A DNA stretch of 37,054 bases from Algorimicrobium sp002414705 (lineage in GTDB: Bacteria > Bacteroidota > Bacteroidia > Flavobacteriales > Flavobacteriaceae): NCBI GenBank assembly GCA_963972425.1, contig CAXAUF010000027.1:1-37054 (forward strand), written 5' to 3'. Positions 1-7,683 of the stretch are shown piece by piece (within the stretch, counting starts at the first letter, position 1; each line of letters opens with the position of its first letter). A program made the translations under genes and the position numbers. The notes under the pieces are model-generated. The model saw only the letters and a program-made list of their open reading frames with translations. It did no database searches and was not told the DNA's origin.

Positions 1-578
1 TGTAGGGCATCATCTTCTGCAGTAATACCTTGCTCTTCAGCAATATATTTTAAATAGGATTTAGCATCTTTAACGGTAATTCGTTTAAAGTCGAAAATCT
101 GACAACGCGATAAAATAGTTGGAATAATTTTATGCTTTTCTGTTGTTGCTAAAATAAAGATACAATGCTTTGGTGGCTCTTCCAATGTTTTTAAAAAGGC
201 ATTAAAAGCCGCTTGAGATAACATGTGAACCTCGTCAATAATATACACTTTATATTTGCCAACTTGTGGTGGAATTCTGACTTGGTCTGTTAGATTTCTA
301 ATATCATCTACCGAGTTATTAGAAGCCGCATCCAGTTCAAAAATATTAAAAGCAAAATCTTCATCCTCTTTTTCAGTACCATCACTATTAATCATTTTAG
401 CCAAAATACGTGCACATGTTGTTTTACCAACACCACGTGGACCTGTAAATAATAAACCTTGGGCTAAATGATTGTTTTCAATGGCATTTAATAACGTATT
501 TGTAATAGCTTGCTGACCAACAACGTCCTTAAACGTTTGTGGTCTATATTTTCTAGCCGATACTACAAAGTGTTCCAT
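1..578 (-). CDS. dnaX: DNA polymerase III subunit gamma/tau, N-terminal part (runs off left edge)
   Basis: This is the clamp-loader ATPase that loads the beta clamp onto DNA. Translating the minus strand from the ATG at 578-576 gives about 192 residues with no stop before the window edge, so the C-terminal part is missing. Visible motifs are Walker A (GPRGVGKT), the ELDAASNNSVDDIR segment, Walker B (IIDEVHML), the KTLEEPP segment and the SRC sensor (TILSRCQIFDFKRI). The N-terminus MEHFVVSARKYRPQTF is typical of DnaX. Between Walker A and ELDAASN only one Cys is present, so the four-cysteine zinc module of E. coli DnaX is absent. The gene is divergent from rnpB and has a TAnnTTTG promoter motif about 50 bases upstream. 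Identification is very secure; only the length is unknown. Confidence 0.96.
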   Translation of the reverse strand, partial: MEHFVVSARKYRPQTFKDVVGQQAITNTLLNAIENNHLAQGLLFTGPRGVGKTTCARILAKMINSDGTEKEDEDFAFNIFELDAASNNSVDDIRNLTDQVRIPPQVGKYKVYIIDEVHMLSQAAFNAFLKTLEEPPKHCIFILATTEKHKIIPTILSRCQIFDFKRITVKDAKSYLKYIAEEQGITAEDDAL

Positions 579-625
579 TGATAGGGGTTAAGTTTGTTGC
601 TTGTTTAAGCAAACTTACAGTATAA

Positions 626-633
626 CAAAGTTA
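626..633 (-). promoter_or_regulatory. Putative -7 promoter element of dnaX
   Basis: The minus strand reads TAACTTTG, a full match to the Bacteroidota TAnnTTTG element, 48 bases upstream of the dnaX ATG. A second match (TAAGTTTG, minus strand 617-610) lies closer and is one arm of an inverted repeat with 589-596. I saw no clear -33 TTTG. Either motif could be the one used. Confidence 0.45.
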
Positions 634-766
634 AAAAATCCACTGGTAAATTATAAAAAAGTCTTGTTAATTTAATAGGAGTTATTAACATTACAATTTA
701 AAACAGGTGTTGGTTTTATAAAGTTAAATCCATAGATGTTTTTAAAAATAAAACCATTTAGTATTG

Positions 767-774
767 TAACTTTG
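767..774 (+). promoter_or_regulatory. Putative -7 promoter element of rnpB
   Basis: TAACTTTG matches the Bacteroidota TAnnTTTG consensus. It ends six bases before position 780, where the P1 stem of RNase P RNA begins. That is the expected distance from the -7 element to the transcription start, so promoter and RNA 5' end support each other. The -33 element is weak (a T-run near 738-743). Confidence 0.6.
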
Positions 775-779
775 CACAC

Positions 780-1088
780 AAGTAAATTGCCTTATCGAAC
801 CAAATTTATTTTGGTTAGGAAAGTCCGAACACCAGAGTGCAAACATAGTGGCTAACAGCCACCAGCCGTGAGGTTAGGAAAAGTGCAACAGAAAGTATGT
901 ACAGGTTATGCTGTAGTGAAACCAGGTAAACTCTATGTGGTGCAATGTCATGTATACCAACGTTTGAGTGCGGCACGTGCGATTGTTGGAGGGTAGGCAG
1001 CTAGAATGTATTGGTAACAATGCATCCAGATAAATGATAAGGGCTTTTATTTTTTTAAGAGTACAGAATTCGGCTTATAGATTTACTT
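780..1088 (+). ncRNA. rnpB: RNase P RNA, bacterial class A
   Basis: This is the catalytic RNA of RNase P, which matures tRNA 5' ends. The conserved core is directly readable: GGAAAGTCCGAACACC near the 5' end (about 818-833), an ACAGAAA motif near 888, GGTAAACTC near 926, GGAGGGTAGGCAGC around 991, and near the 3' end AGATAAATGAT followed by ACAGAATTCGGCTTAT. The ends were set by P1 pairing: AAGTAAAT at 780-787 is complementary to ATTTACTT at 1081-1088. The length of about 309 nt is normal for Bacteroidota. A well-placed -7 element lies upstream and an intrinsic terminator follows directly. Confidence 0.96.
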
Positions 1089-1096
1089 AAATAAAC

Positions 1097-1128
1097 AAGC
1101 TCCTTGATTGTCAAGGAGCTTTGTTTTA
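1097..1128 (+). terminator. Intrinsic terminator of rnpB
   Basis: An 11-bp perfect stem (AAGCTCCTTGA at 1097-1107 with TCAAGGAGCTT at 1111-1121) has a three-base loop and is followed by TTGTTTTATT. It starts eight bases after the RNase P RNA ends. Confidence 0.85.
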
Positions 1129-1156
1129 TTGTAAAGTTATATTGGGTTTAATTTTC

Positions 1157-1200
1157 CGTCAGTTCGAGTGATTTTGAAGAATGAAAAATTGTATCGAGAA
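1157..1200. repeat. REP-like intergenic sequence (candidate)
   Basis: Between the rnpB terminator and the rsmD stop is a stretch beginning CGTCAGTTCGAGTGATTTTG and ending TATCGAGAACT. The GTTCGAG and TCGAGAAC edges are imperfectly inverted. From memory, sequences of this form recur between genes in Flavobacteriaceae as REP-like elements. The repeat nature cannot be shown from one copy in this window. Confidence 0.4.
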
Positions 1201-1208
1201 CTTATATT

Positions 1209-1769
1209 CTATTCTTCCTCTTCTTCATCAGACCCTATCTCAAAAAAGCTGAACATATTGCCACCATAACTTTTAGAGTACTTATAATGTTCTAATTCGT
1301 TCAACTTCGTATGTTTAGAATGTTCTACAATTAATACACCATTGGATTCTAATAAATTGTTTTTAAATACCAAGTCTGGAATTTTGCTGAATTCATCCAA
1401 TGGAAATTCATAAGGTGGATCAGCAAAAATAATGGTGAATTGCTTATTGCATTTCTCTAGATATTTAAACACATCGCTTTTTATGGTGTTAATGTCCATG
1501 TCAAAACTATCAGCTGTTTCGTTTATAAATTTAATACAGCCAAAATTTTCATCTACAGCTGTAATGTTTTCGGTGCCTCTTGAAGCAAATTCATAACTAA
1601 TATTTCCAGTACCCGAAAACAAATCTAATACCGAAACCGAATCAAAATAATACTGATTATTTAAAATGTTAAACAAGGCCTCTTTAGCCATATCGGTTGT
1701 TGGACGAACGGGTAATTTTTTAGGTGCTGTAATTCTTCGGCCTTTAAATTCGCCTGATACAATGCGCAT
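1209..1769 (-). CDS. rsmD: 16S rRNA (guanine(966)-N(2))-methyltransferase RsmD
   Basis: A 186-residue SAM-dependent methyltransferase that modifies G966 of 16S rRNA during 30S assembly. The sequence shows MRIVSGEFKGRRI at the N-terminus, RPTTDMAKEALFNIL, the SAM-binding motif DLFSGTGN (residues 49-56) and the catalytic DPPY (117-120) typical of N2-guanine methylases. Length fits the family. The protein ends in an acidic GSDEEEEE tail, which is unusual but harmless-looking. Its start overlaps the stop of the upstream DUF3822-like gene by one base (TAATG), so the two are almost certainly translationally coupled. Confidence is high. Confidence 0.93.
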   Translation of the reverse strand: MRIVSGEFKGRRITAPKKLPVRPTTDMAKEALFNILNNQYYFDSVSVLDLFSGTGNISYEFASRGTENITAVDENFGCIKFINETADSFDMDINTIKSDVFKYLEKCNKQFTIIFADPPYEFPLDEFSKIPDLVFKNNLLESNGVLIVEHSKHTKLNELEHYKYSKSYGGNMFSFFEIGSDEEEEE

Positions 1770-2590
1770 TATAAACTATGGATTAAGGTGAAAAAAGCAT
1801 AATTGCTTTTTGGTTTTTCTAGATATTTAAAACCATCATTTCGCGTTGCAAAACGAATATGTCTTATGTATTTGTAAGCTATAGAATGTAAGGCGTCATT
1901 TTCTGAAACCTGCCCTAAAAACAATAGTATTAAAGTGTCTGGATTGAGTTGTAATTGTTCTGCTGTAAAGAGGATGTAATAAATAAAATCTTCTTTGGTA
2001 GCGTAATCAAAACTATTGTAGAGTAGAAGTTGACCATTTTTTATAACAACAATTTCAAAATGTGTATTTTGAACATGAACATACATTTTAGTATCTGTTT
2101 CTTGTTGTTCTTTCTTTAAAAGCGTTTCTATTAATACCGTTGAAAAGTGCTTGTATGAAAACGTTCCAAATTGCTCATAAATGTAATTGTTAATGTTTAC
2201 ATAAGGCACATAAATGTTCATGCTTTTATTAATATCTATGGTATCATAACTAATAAAATCGGAGCGTAATATTTTAGAATTGAATTTTAAATAATCGGCT
2301 AAATTATCTTCTTGAAATAATATTTCTGGTACCAAAGTGGATAACTCATTTTCATGAATTACCTGAATATTATTAAATGAAACTTGTAGTGCTTTTTCAG
2401 TTTCAAAAGCATCAATGAGTAGATCGAGAATTTTATATGGTGTTTCTCGTTTTTCGGTTACAATGTCTTTTAAATATTCAACCGTATGATTTTCTGTATT
2501 CAGAATGCAAAAAGAAAGTCCATTCAAACTAATTTGAATGGACAAGTTCTTGTTACTTTTTATATGTTCAGTGTTACTCGTTATCGCCAT
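1769..2590 (-). CDS. DUF3822-like family protein
   Basis: A 273-residue cytoplasmic protein with no signal peptide or membrane segment. Its position directly upstream of rsmD and its style (LSIQISLNGLSFCILN near the start, a central FSTVLIETLLKK, then MYVHVQNTHFEIVVIKNGQL) match the Bacteroidota DUF3822 family. The alternating beta pattern recalls the actin/RNase H fold of that family. The function is unknown. It overlaps the upstream membrane-protein gene by 17 bases and rsmD by one base, which indicates one operon. The family name comes from memory of this conserved pairing, so treat it as likely rather than certain. Confidence 0.72.
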   Translation of the reverse strand: MAITSNTEHIKSNKNLSIQISLNGLSFCILNTENHTVEYLKDIVTEKRETPYKILDLLIDAFETEKALQVSFNNIQVIHENELSTLVPEILFQEDNLADYLKFNSKILRSDFISYDTIDINKSMNIYVPYVNINNYIYEQFGTFSYKHFSTVLIETLLKKEQQETDTKMYVHVQNTHFEIVVIKNGQLLLYNSFDYATKEDFIYYILFTAEQLQLNPDTLILLFLGQVSENDALHSIAYKYIRHIRFATRNDGFKYLEKPKSNYAFFTLIHSL

Positions 2591-3314
2591 AAGTTTTTGG
2601 CCAGTTACCGTTTGTTTTCACTTCGGTCATGGATCCAACACGGATAGCATTACCATTTACTCCATCTACAGAAATTACTTCGTTTTCTTGAAGGATTAGG
2701 TCGTTATCTTCTCCTTCTAAAACAACTGCTTTTTTAACAAACGCTTCAAAAACTGGAATTTTAACATCGTCAGTTTCTAAAAAGCCTGCATTCATTTCAA
2801 ATTTAGCGCCTGCTTTTCCAACTGGAACATTCATCATATCTCTGAAACGAGTAGATTTTCCAAATAAGGAGTCTCTAACTGGAACAAATCCTAATGTATC
2901 AATTAAAGTTAATTCTTTCATGGTTTCAACACCACCATATCGTTTTGTCATTTCTTCATCTAAAACTAATGTATCACGACGTTGTGTAATGGTATATTGT
3001 GCTGTGTCGATAAATTTTAATAAATTATCAAAATTAGGTGCAAAAACACCAGTAACTTGTCTGTGAGCTAATTGTGCATCACGAATATCTATTAAACGCT
3101 CGATAACTTGTGCGTAACGTTTATCTTTTTCTTGGTTAAATTGAATAGGTTTGTAAACAGACATAAATGTTTGATACCCTAAAAAGCCAATAAGTACCCA
3201 AAGTAATACAATAAGTACAGGTTTAAATTTTGCAGGTATAAATTTGTCTACAAGCCAAACTAAACCAATGGTTAGAAGAATTACCGCAACTACTATTAGA
3301 ATTATTGTTAACAT
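2574..3314 (-). CDS. Conserved membrane-anchored protein of unknown function
   Basis: A 246-residue protein with two closely spaced N-terminal hydrophobic segments (about residues 2-23 and 33-50), followed by a soluble domain of about 190 residues rich in charged residues (RYAQVIERLIDIRDAQLAHR, then repeated short beta-like stretches). This suggests a small inner-membrane protein with a large domain outside or inside the membrane; the side cannot be told from sequence alone. I do not recognise a named family, although similar proteins precede the DUF3822-rsmD pair in flavobacteria. It is the first gene of this minus-strand operon and has a TAnnTTTG element 33 bases upstream. Confidence 0.8.
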   Translation of the reverse strand: MLTIILIVVAVILLTIGLVWLVDKFIPAKFKPVLIVLLWVLIGFLGYQTFMSVYKPIQFNQEKDKRYAQVIERLIDIRDAQLAHRQVTGVFAPNFDNLLKFIDTAQYTITQRRDTLVLDEEMTKRYGGVETMKELTLIDTLGFVPVRDSLFGKSTRFRDMMNVPVGKAGAKFEMNAGFLETDDVKIPVFEAFVKKAVVLEGEDNDLILQENEVISVDGVNGNAIRVGSMTEVKTNGNWPKTYGDNE

Positions 3315-3346
3315 AGTTTTTAATTAAAATGAATTAAGGTTGTACG

Positions 3347-3354
3347 CAAATCTA
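3347..3354 (-). promoter_or_regulatory. Putative -7 element of the membrane protein-DUF3822-rsmD operon
   Basis: The minus strand reads TAGATTTG, a full TAnnTTTG match, 33 bases upstream of the first ATG of the operon. It is arranged divergently with the element at 3401-3408. Confidence 0.5.
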
Positions 3355-3400
3355 CAATTTTTTTTTAATCGTAAAAGCCAATGTGGCTAAAAATCATTGT

Positions 3401-3408
3401 TATCTTTG
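3401..3408 (+). promoter_or_regulatory. Putative -7 element of the RecD-like helicase gene
   Basis: TATCTTTG is a full TAnnTTTG match ending 28 bases before the ATG at 3437. Confidence 0.5.
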
Positions 3409-3436
3409 ACTAATAATTTAAAAACCTTCTGTATTA

Positions 3437-4861
3437 ATGAATTCTAATGAATTTTATTCGCTTGTAAAACAACAGTTTCCGTTTCAACCAACCCTAAAAC
3501 AGGACATTGTTTTACAGCAATTATCAGAATTTATTTTTTCAGATAAAAAAAACGACTTGTATTTACTTAAGGGATATGCTGGAACGGGAAAAACCTCTAT
3601 AATTGGTGCCATTGTATCTAATTTATGGAAAGCTAAAAAGAGTGCTGTTTTATTGGCTCCTACAGGTCGTGCTGCAAAAGTAATTTCTAATTACTCCAAA
3701 AAAGAAGCATTTACTATTCATAAAAAAATATATTTTCCAAAAAAAGAAAAGGGTGGAGGTGTCAAATTCGTTATCCAACCCAACAAGCATAAAAACACCA
3801 TTTTTATAGTGGATGAAGCGTCCATGATACCAGATTCGCCCAGCGATTCAAAATTTTCAGATGGTAGTTCTTTGTTAGACGATTTAATGAGCTTTGTGTA
3901 TTCGGGTCATAACTGTAAATTATTACTCATTGGAGATACAGCCCAATTACCACCTGTTAAACTGGATTTAAGTCCTGCATTAAATGAAACCACTTTGGAA
4001 TTAACCTATAACAAATCCGTTACCAAAATGGAATTGGATGAAGTTATGCGTCAAGAGCAGGATTCTGGAATTTTAGTAAATGCTACGAGTTTGCGCGAAA
4101 TGCTGGACAAGCCATTTCTAGACACCTTTCAATTTGATTTAAGAGGATTTAAGGACATTGTTAGGCTAACGGATGGTCAGGAAATTATGGATGCCATTAA
4201 CGATTCCTATAGTGATATGGGAAATGAGGAAACGGCATTTATAGTAAGAAGTAATAAGCGCGCTAATTTGTATAATGAGCAAATTAGGAATCGGATACTT
4301 TTTAATGAAAACGAACTATCGGCAGGCGATTTCCTGATGGTTGTTAAAAATAATTACTATTGGGTAAAACCAAATTCCGACGCGGGATTTATTGCCAATG
4401 GAGATATTATTGAAATTTTAGAGATTTTTAGAATCATCGATTTATATGGTTTTCGCTTTGCAGAAGTAAAAATCCGTATGGTAGATTATCCACGAATGAC
4501 ACCTTTTGAAACCGTTTTAATGTTAGATACCATAGCTGCAGAAACACCTTCGCTTCCCTATGAAGATTCTAATCGTTTGTATCAAGAAGTGATGAAAGAT
4601 TATGAGTATGAATCTAGTAATTACAAAAAATTTTTAGGCGTAAAAAATAACAAGTATTTCAATGCTTTACAGGTTAAGTTCTCTTATGCAATTACCTGTC
4701 ATAAATCCCAAGGTGGACAGTGGAACACCGTTTTTGTGGAGCAACCTTACTTACCAGATGGTATTACAGTAGACTATCTACGTTGGTTATACACAGCTGT
4801 TACCAGAGCAAAAGAAAAGTTGTATCTTATTGGTTTTAAAGATGAATTTTTTCAAGAATGA
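3437..4861 (+). CDS. RecD/ExoV-alpha-like superfamily 1 DNA helicase
   Basis: A 474-residue ATP-dependent helicase of the RecD/TraA/Pif1 type. Visible motifs: Walker A GYAGTGKTS (residues 46-54), motif Ia APTGRAA (74-80), Walker B VDEAS (125-129), motif III LIGDTAQLPPV, and near the C-terminus the UvrD_C_2-type motif TCHKSQGGQW and motif VI YTAVTRAKEKLYLIG. It is shorter than RecD of RecBCD, and no recB or recC is nearby, so it is probably one of the stand-alone RecD2-like or DUF2075-like helicases common in Bacteroidota. The role is presumably DNA repair or replication restart. It precedes kdsB with a 180-base gap and is probably transcribed separately. Confidence 0.88.
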   Translation: MNSNEFYSLVKQQFPFQPTLKQDIVLQQLSEFIFSDKKNDLYLLKGYAGTGKTSIIGAIVSNLWKAKKSAVLLAPTGRAAKVISNYSKKEAFTIHKKIYFPKKEKGGGVKFVIQPNKHKNTIFIVDEASMIPDSPSDSKFSDGSSLLDDLMSFVYSGHNCKLLLIGDTAQLPPVKLDLSPALNETTLELTYNKSVTKMELDEVMRQEQDSGILVNATSLREMLDKPFLDTFQFDLRGFKDIVRLTDGQEIMDAINDSYSDMGNEETAFIVRSNKRANLYNEQIRNRILFNENELSAGDFLMVVKNNYYWVKPNSDAGFIANGDIIEILEIFRIIDLYGFRFAEVKIRMVDYPRMTPFETVLMLDTIAAETPSLPYEDSNRLYQEVMKDYEYESSNYKKFLGVKNNKYFNALQVKFSYAITCHKSQGGQWNTVFVEQPYLPDGITVDYLRWLYTAVTRAKEKLYLIGFKDEFFQE

Positions 4862-5010
4862 GAAAGCGGAATTTCATTTTTTTGATAAAAAAAAAGCAAG
4901 CTTATTATAGATATTTATTTATAATGATTACAATTTTTATTTTCTTTAATGAGTCCTACTATTTTATAATTTTTTAAAGAAACTAAACTCTAAATCAGGT
5001 TAAAAAACCT

Positions 5011-5018
5011 TATTTTTG
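5011..5018 (+). promoter_or_regulatory. Putative -7 element of the kdsB cluster
   Basis: TATTTTTG is a full TAnnTTTG match ending 25 bases before the kdsB ATG at 5044. No clear -33 element was seen. Confidence 0.5.
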
Positions 5019-5043
5019 AAACTATTAAATACCCACTATATAT

Positions 5044-5775
5044 ATGAAAATAATTTCCATGATTCCTGCGCGTTACAAAGCTTCCCGTTTCCCTGGTAAG
5101 CTCATGCAAGATTTGGCAGGTAAAACGGTGATTTTAAGGACGTATGAGGCTACAGTAAATACAAAATTATTTGATGATGTGTTTGTTGTTACGGATAGTG
5201 ATATTATTTATAACGAAATTGTAAATCATGGCGGAAAAGCCATTATGAGCAAAAAAGAACATGAATGTGGTAGTGACAGAATTGCTGAAGCTATTGAGTT
5301 TATGGACGATGTAGATATAGTTGTTAATGTGCAAGGTGATGAACCTTTTACAGAAGTAGCATCACTCAAAAAGCTCATTACTGTTTTTAATGATGATGCT
5401 CAAAAAGAAATTGATTTAGCATCGTTAATGGTTCATATTCAAGATTGGGATGAAATAACCAATCCCAATACCGTTAAAGTTATTGTGGATAAAAATAACT
5501 TCGCGTTGTATTTTTCAAGAAGTCCCATTCCATTTCCAAGAGACAAAGACGTTGCCGTTAAATATTATAAACACAAAGGTGTATATGCGTTTAGGCGTGA
5601 AGCACTTTTAGATTTTTATCGTTTACCCATGTTACCTTTGGAAGCATCAGAAAAAATTGAATGTATTCGCTATTTAGAATATAGTAAAAAAATAAAAATG
5701 GTGGAGACTGATGTTCAAGGCGTAGAAATTGATACACCTGAAGATTTAGAACTAGCCAATAAATTGTGGAAATAA
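5044..5775 (+). CDS. kdsB: 3-deoxy-manno-octulosonate cytidylyltransferase (CMP-Kdo synthetase)
   Basis: Activates Kdo (or 8-amino-Kdo) with CTP to give the CMP-sugar used to build the inner core of lipopolysaccharide. The 243-residue protein has the nucleotide-binding N-terminus IPARYKASRFPGKLMQDLAGK-type signature (residues 7-27), then SKKEHECGSDRIAEA, VNVQGDEPF and YKHKGVYAFRREALL, all diagnostic of KdsB. Length matches the family. The start of the next gene lies inside its last codons, and a KdnB-like gene follows. This raises the possibility that the real substrate is Kdo8N, as for Shewanella KdsB; that is inference from context. Confidence 0.95.
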   Translation: MKIISMIPARYKASRFPGKLMQDLAGKTVILRTYEATVNTKLFDDVFVVTDSDIIYNEIVNHGGKAIMSKKEHECGSDRIAEAIEFMDDVDIVVNVQGDEPFTEVASLKKLITVFNDDAQKEIDLASLMVHIQDWDEITNPNTVKVIVDKNNFALYFSRSPIPFPRDKDVAVKYYKHKGVYAFRREALLDFYRLPMLPLEASEKIECIRYLEYSKKIKMVETDVQGVEIDTPEDLELANKLWK

Positions 5776-6470
5776 ATTATAGCAACATAAAAGTTATTGG
5801 CTTTGATGCGGATGATACGCTTTGGGTTAATGAAACCTATTTTCGGGATGCCGAAGTAGCTTTTGCTCAATTACTATCTCCTTATGAAACGCTGAATAAA
5901 ATTGACCAAGAGCTGTTTAAAATGGAAATGAAAAATTTACCACTTTACGGTTATGGTGTTAAAGGGTTTGTATTGTCTATGGTGGAAACTGCCATTGAAT
6001 TATCTAATAATAACGTCTCTGCCAAAACCATGAAAGCTATTTTGGATATAGGTAAGGATATGCTTGAAAAGCCAATTGAATTGTTAGATGGCGTTGAAAC
6101 TGTTTTAAAAGAATGTTCCAAAAATTACCGATTAATATTAGCAACTAAAGGTGATTTGTTAGATCAAGAGCGCAAATTAGAAAAATCAGGTTTGTTAGAT
6201 TATTTTCATCATATTGAAGTATTAAGTGATAAAAAAGAAGCCAATTATTCTAGGTTATTAAACCATTTGGATATCAAACCATCCGAATTTTTAATGATCG
6301 GAAATTCATTAAAGTCTGATATATTGCCATTGGTTAACATTAAAGCACACGCTATTCACGTACCTTTTCATACCACATGGATTCATGAACAAGTTGCTGA
6401 AGAAGAAACGAATGGAAAAGCTTATAAAACAGTAAAAAGTTTAAACCATTTACTTGAATTGTTGAAATAG
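5766..6470 (+). CDS. HAD-superfamily hydrolase (HAD-IA type)
   Basis: A 234-residue predicted phosphatase. Motif I is GFDADDTLW (nucleophile Asp14, acid/base Asp16), motif II is the Thr of LILATKGD, and motif IV is IGNSLKSDI. The helical cap between motifs I and II places it in subfamily I, so it is not the tetrameric KdsC type that dephosphorylates Kdo-8-P. The start is a GTG at 5766-5768: the only other upstream in-frame codons before a stop are non-standard, and no ATG precedes the DxD motif. It overlaps kdsB by 10 bases, so it is probably coupled to kdsB. The substrate is unknown. Confidence 0.85.
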   Translation: MEINYSNIKVIGFDADDTLWVNETYFRDAEVAFAQLLSPYETLNKIDQELFKMEMKNLPLYGYGVKGFVLSMVETAIELSNNNVSAKTMKAILDIGKDMLEKPIELLDGVETVLKECSKNYRLILATKGDLLDQERKLEKSGLLDYFHHIEVLSDKKEANYSRLLNHLDIKPSEFLMIGNSLKSDILPLVNIKAHAIHVPFHTTWIHEQVAEEETNGKAYKTVKSLNHLLELLK

Positions 6471-6599
6471 TATCTGTGGATTTCATAAATTATAGCGATA
6501 TTTATCAATTGAAATCAACAGCAAAATATATAAGGAAAGATTAATTAAATAGTCTGTTAAATATGTCCCATTTAACAAGCTATTTTAGAACAATATTAC

Positions 6600-7682
6600 A
6601 TGAGTTACAAAAATTACCCAATGGTGTCTCGAGTTGTTTTTGGTCGAGGAAGTTTTAGTCAGTTAGAGGATATTATTGCACCCAAGCGATTAAGTGTTTC
6701 TGCACCATTTATATTTTTAGTTGATGATGTTTTTGAGAAGAAAGCCACATTTTCAGGTCGTATTCCTTTGGCTTATGATGATAAAATAATCTTTATTTCT
6801 GCTGCAGAAGAACCTAAAACAACACAAGTAGATGCGCTTGTTGAAGACATTATACTGACCTGTAAACAACGACCATCAGGAATTATTGGTATTGGAGGCG
6901 GAACCGTTATGGATATGGCGAAGGCTGTAGCCATTATGATTACAAACGAAGGTGAATCTAAAGATTATCAAGGTTGGGATTTGGTTAAAAACCCAGCCAT
7001 TTATCATGTAGGTATTCCAACTATTTCGGGTACTGGAGCCGAAGTTTCTAGAACAACAATATTAACTGGTCCAGTTAGAAAATTAGGTATCAATAGTGAT
7101 TATACACCCTTTGATCAAGTTATACTAGATCCAGAATTAACTATAGGCGTGCCAAAAGATCAATGGTTTTATACGGGAATGGATTGCTTTGTGCATTGCA
7201 TAGAATCTTTAAAAGGAACATATCTAAACGCGTTTAGCGAAAGTTATGGCGAAAAGGCATTAGAACTTTGTAAAGAAATTTTCTTGGAAGATACCTTGGA
7301 CGAAAAAGAATCAGCAGATAAGTTAATGATGGCTTCCTGGCATGGAGGGATGAGTATTGCCTACTCCCAAGTTGGTGTTGCTCATGCAATGAGTTATGGT
7401 TTGGGCTATTTATTAGGCATTAAACATGGCGTTGGTAATTGTATTGTTTTTGAACATTTAGAAGAATATTACCCTGAAGGTGTTGCCATGTATAAAAAAA
7501 TGCGTAATAAACACAACATTCATATTCCTCAAGGCATTTGTGCTAATTTAACAGATGAGCAATTTAATGTCATGATAGATGTGGCTTTAAGTTTAGAACC
7601 ACTTTGGGAAAATGCCATTGGTAAAAACTGGCAAAAAGTTATTACACGTCAAAAATTAAGAGACCTTTATTCAAAAATGTAA
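6600..7682 (+). CDS. kdnB: Iron-containing alcohol dehydrogenase family protein, KdnB-like (Kdo 8-oxidase)
   Basis: A 360-residue group III metal-dependent dehydrogenase. It has the nucleotide-binding GIGGGTVMDMAKA (97-109), the TISGTGAE motif (141-148) and the full metal-ligand set Asp195, His199, His262 and His276 in GMDCFVHC and AHAMS...KHG. Within the family it resembles Shewanella KdnB, which oxidises the C8 hydroxyl of Kdo so that the aminotransferase KdnA can make 8-amino-Kdo. The kdsB neighbourhood supports this. No KdnA-type aminotransferase lies in this cluster. It is separated from the HAD gene by 129 AT-rich bases with no clear promoter, and from the acyltransferase by one base. 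The alternative is an uncharacterised Fe-ADH with another substrate. Confidence 0.78.
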   Translation: MSYKNYPMVSRVVFGRGSFSQLEDIIAPKRLSVSAPFIFLVDDVFEKKATFSGRIPLAYDDKIIFISAAEEPKTTQVDALVEDIILTCKQRPSGIIGIGGGTVMDMAKAVAIMITNEGESKDYQGWDLVKNPAIYHVGIPTISGTGAEVSRTTILTGPVRKLGINSDYTPFDQVILDPELTIGVPKDQWFYTGMDCFVHCIESLKGTYLNAFSESYGEKALELCKEIFLEDTLDEKESADKLMMASWHGGMSIAYSQVGVAHAMSYGLGYLLGIKHGVGNCIVFEHLEEYYPEGVAMYKKMRNKHNIHIPQGICANLTDEQFNVMIDVALSLEPLWENAIGKNWQKVITRQKLRDLYSKM

Positions 7683-7683
7683 C

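Noticed and set aside
256..471. 71-codon plus-strand open frame at the left end
   Set aside because: It is antisense to the Walker A/B region of dnaX, which is clearly the coding strand.
3437..4861. Helicase as the RecD subunit of RecBCD
   Set aside because: It is shorter than RecD and no recB or recC lies nearby; a stand-alone RecD-like helicase is more likely.
5766..6470. The HAD enzyme as KdsC (Kdo-8-P phosphatase)
   Set aside because: It has a helical cap domain and 234 residues, whereas KdsC is a capless enzyme of about 170-190 residues.
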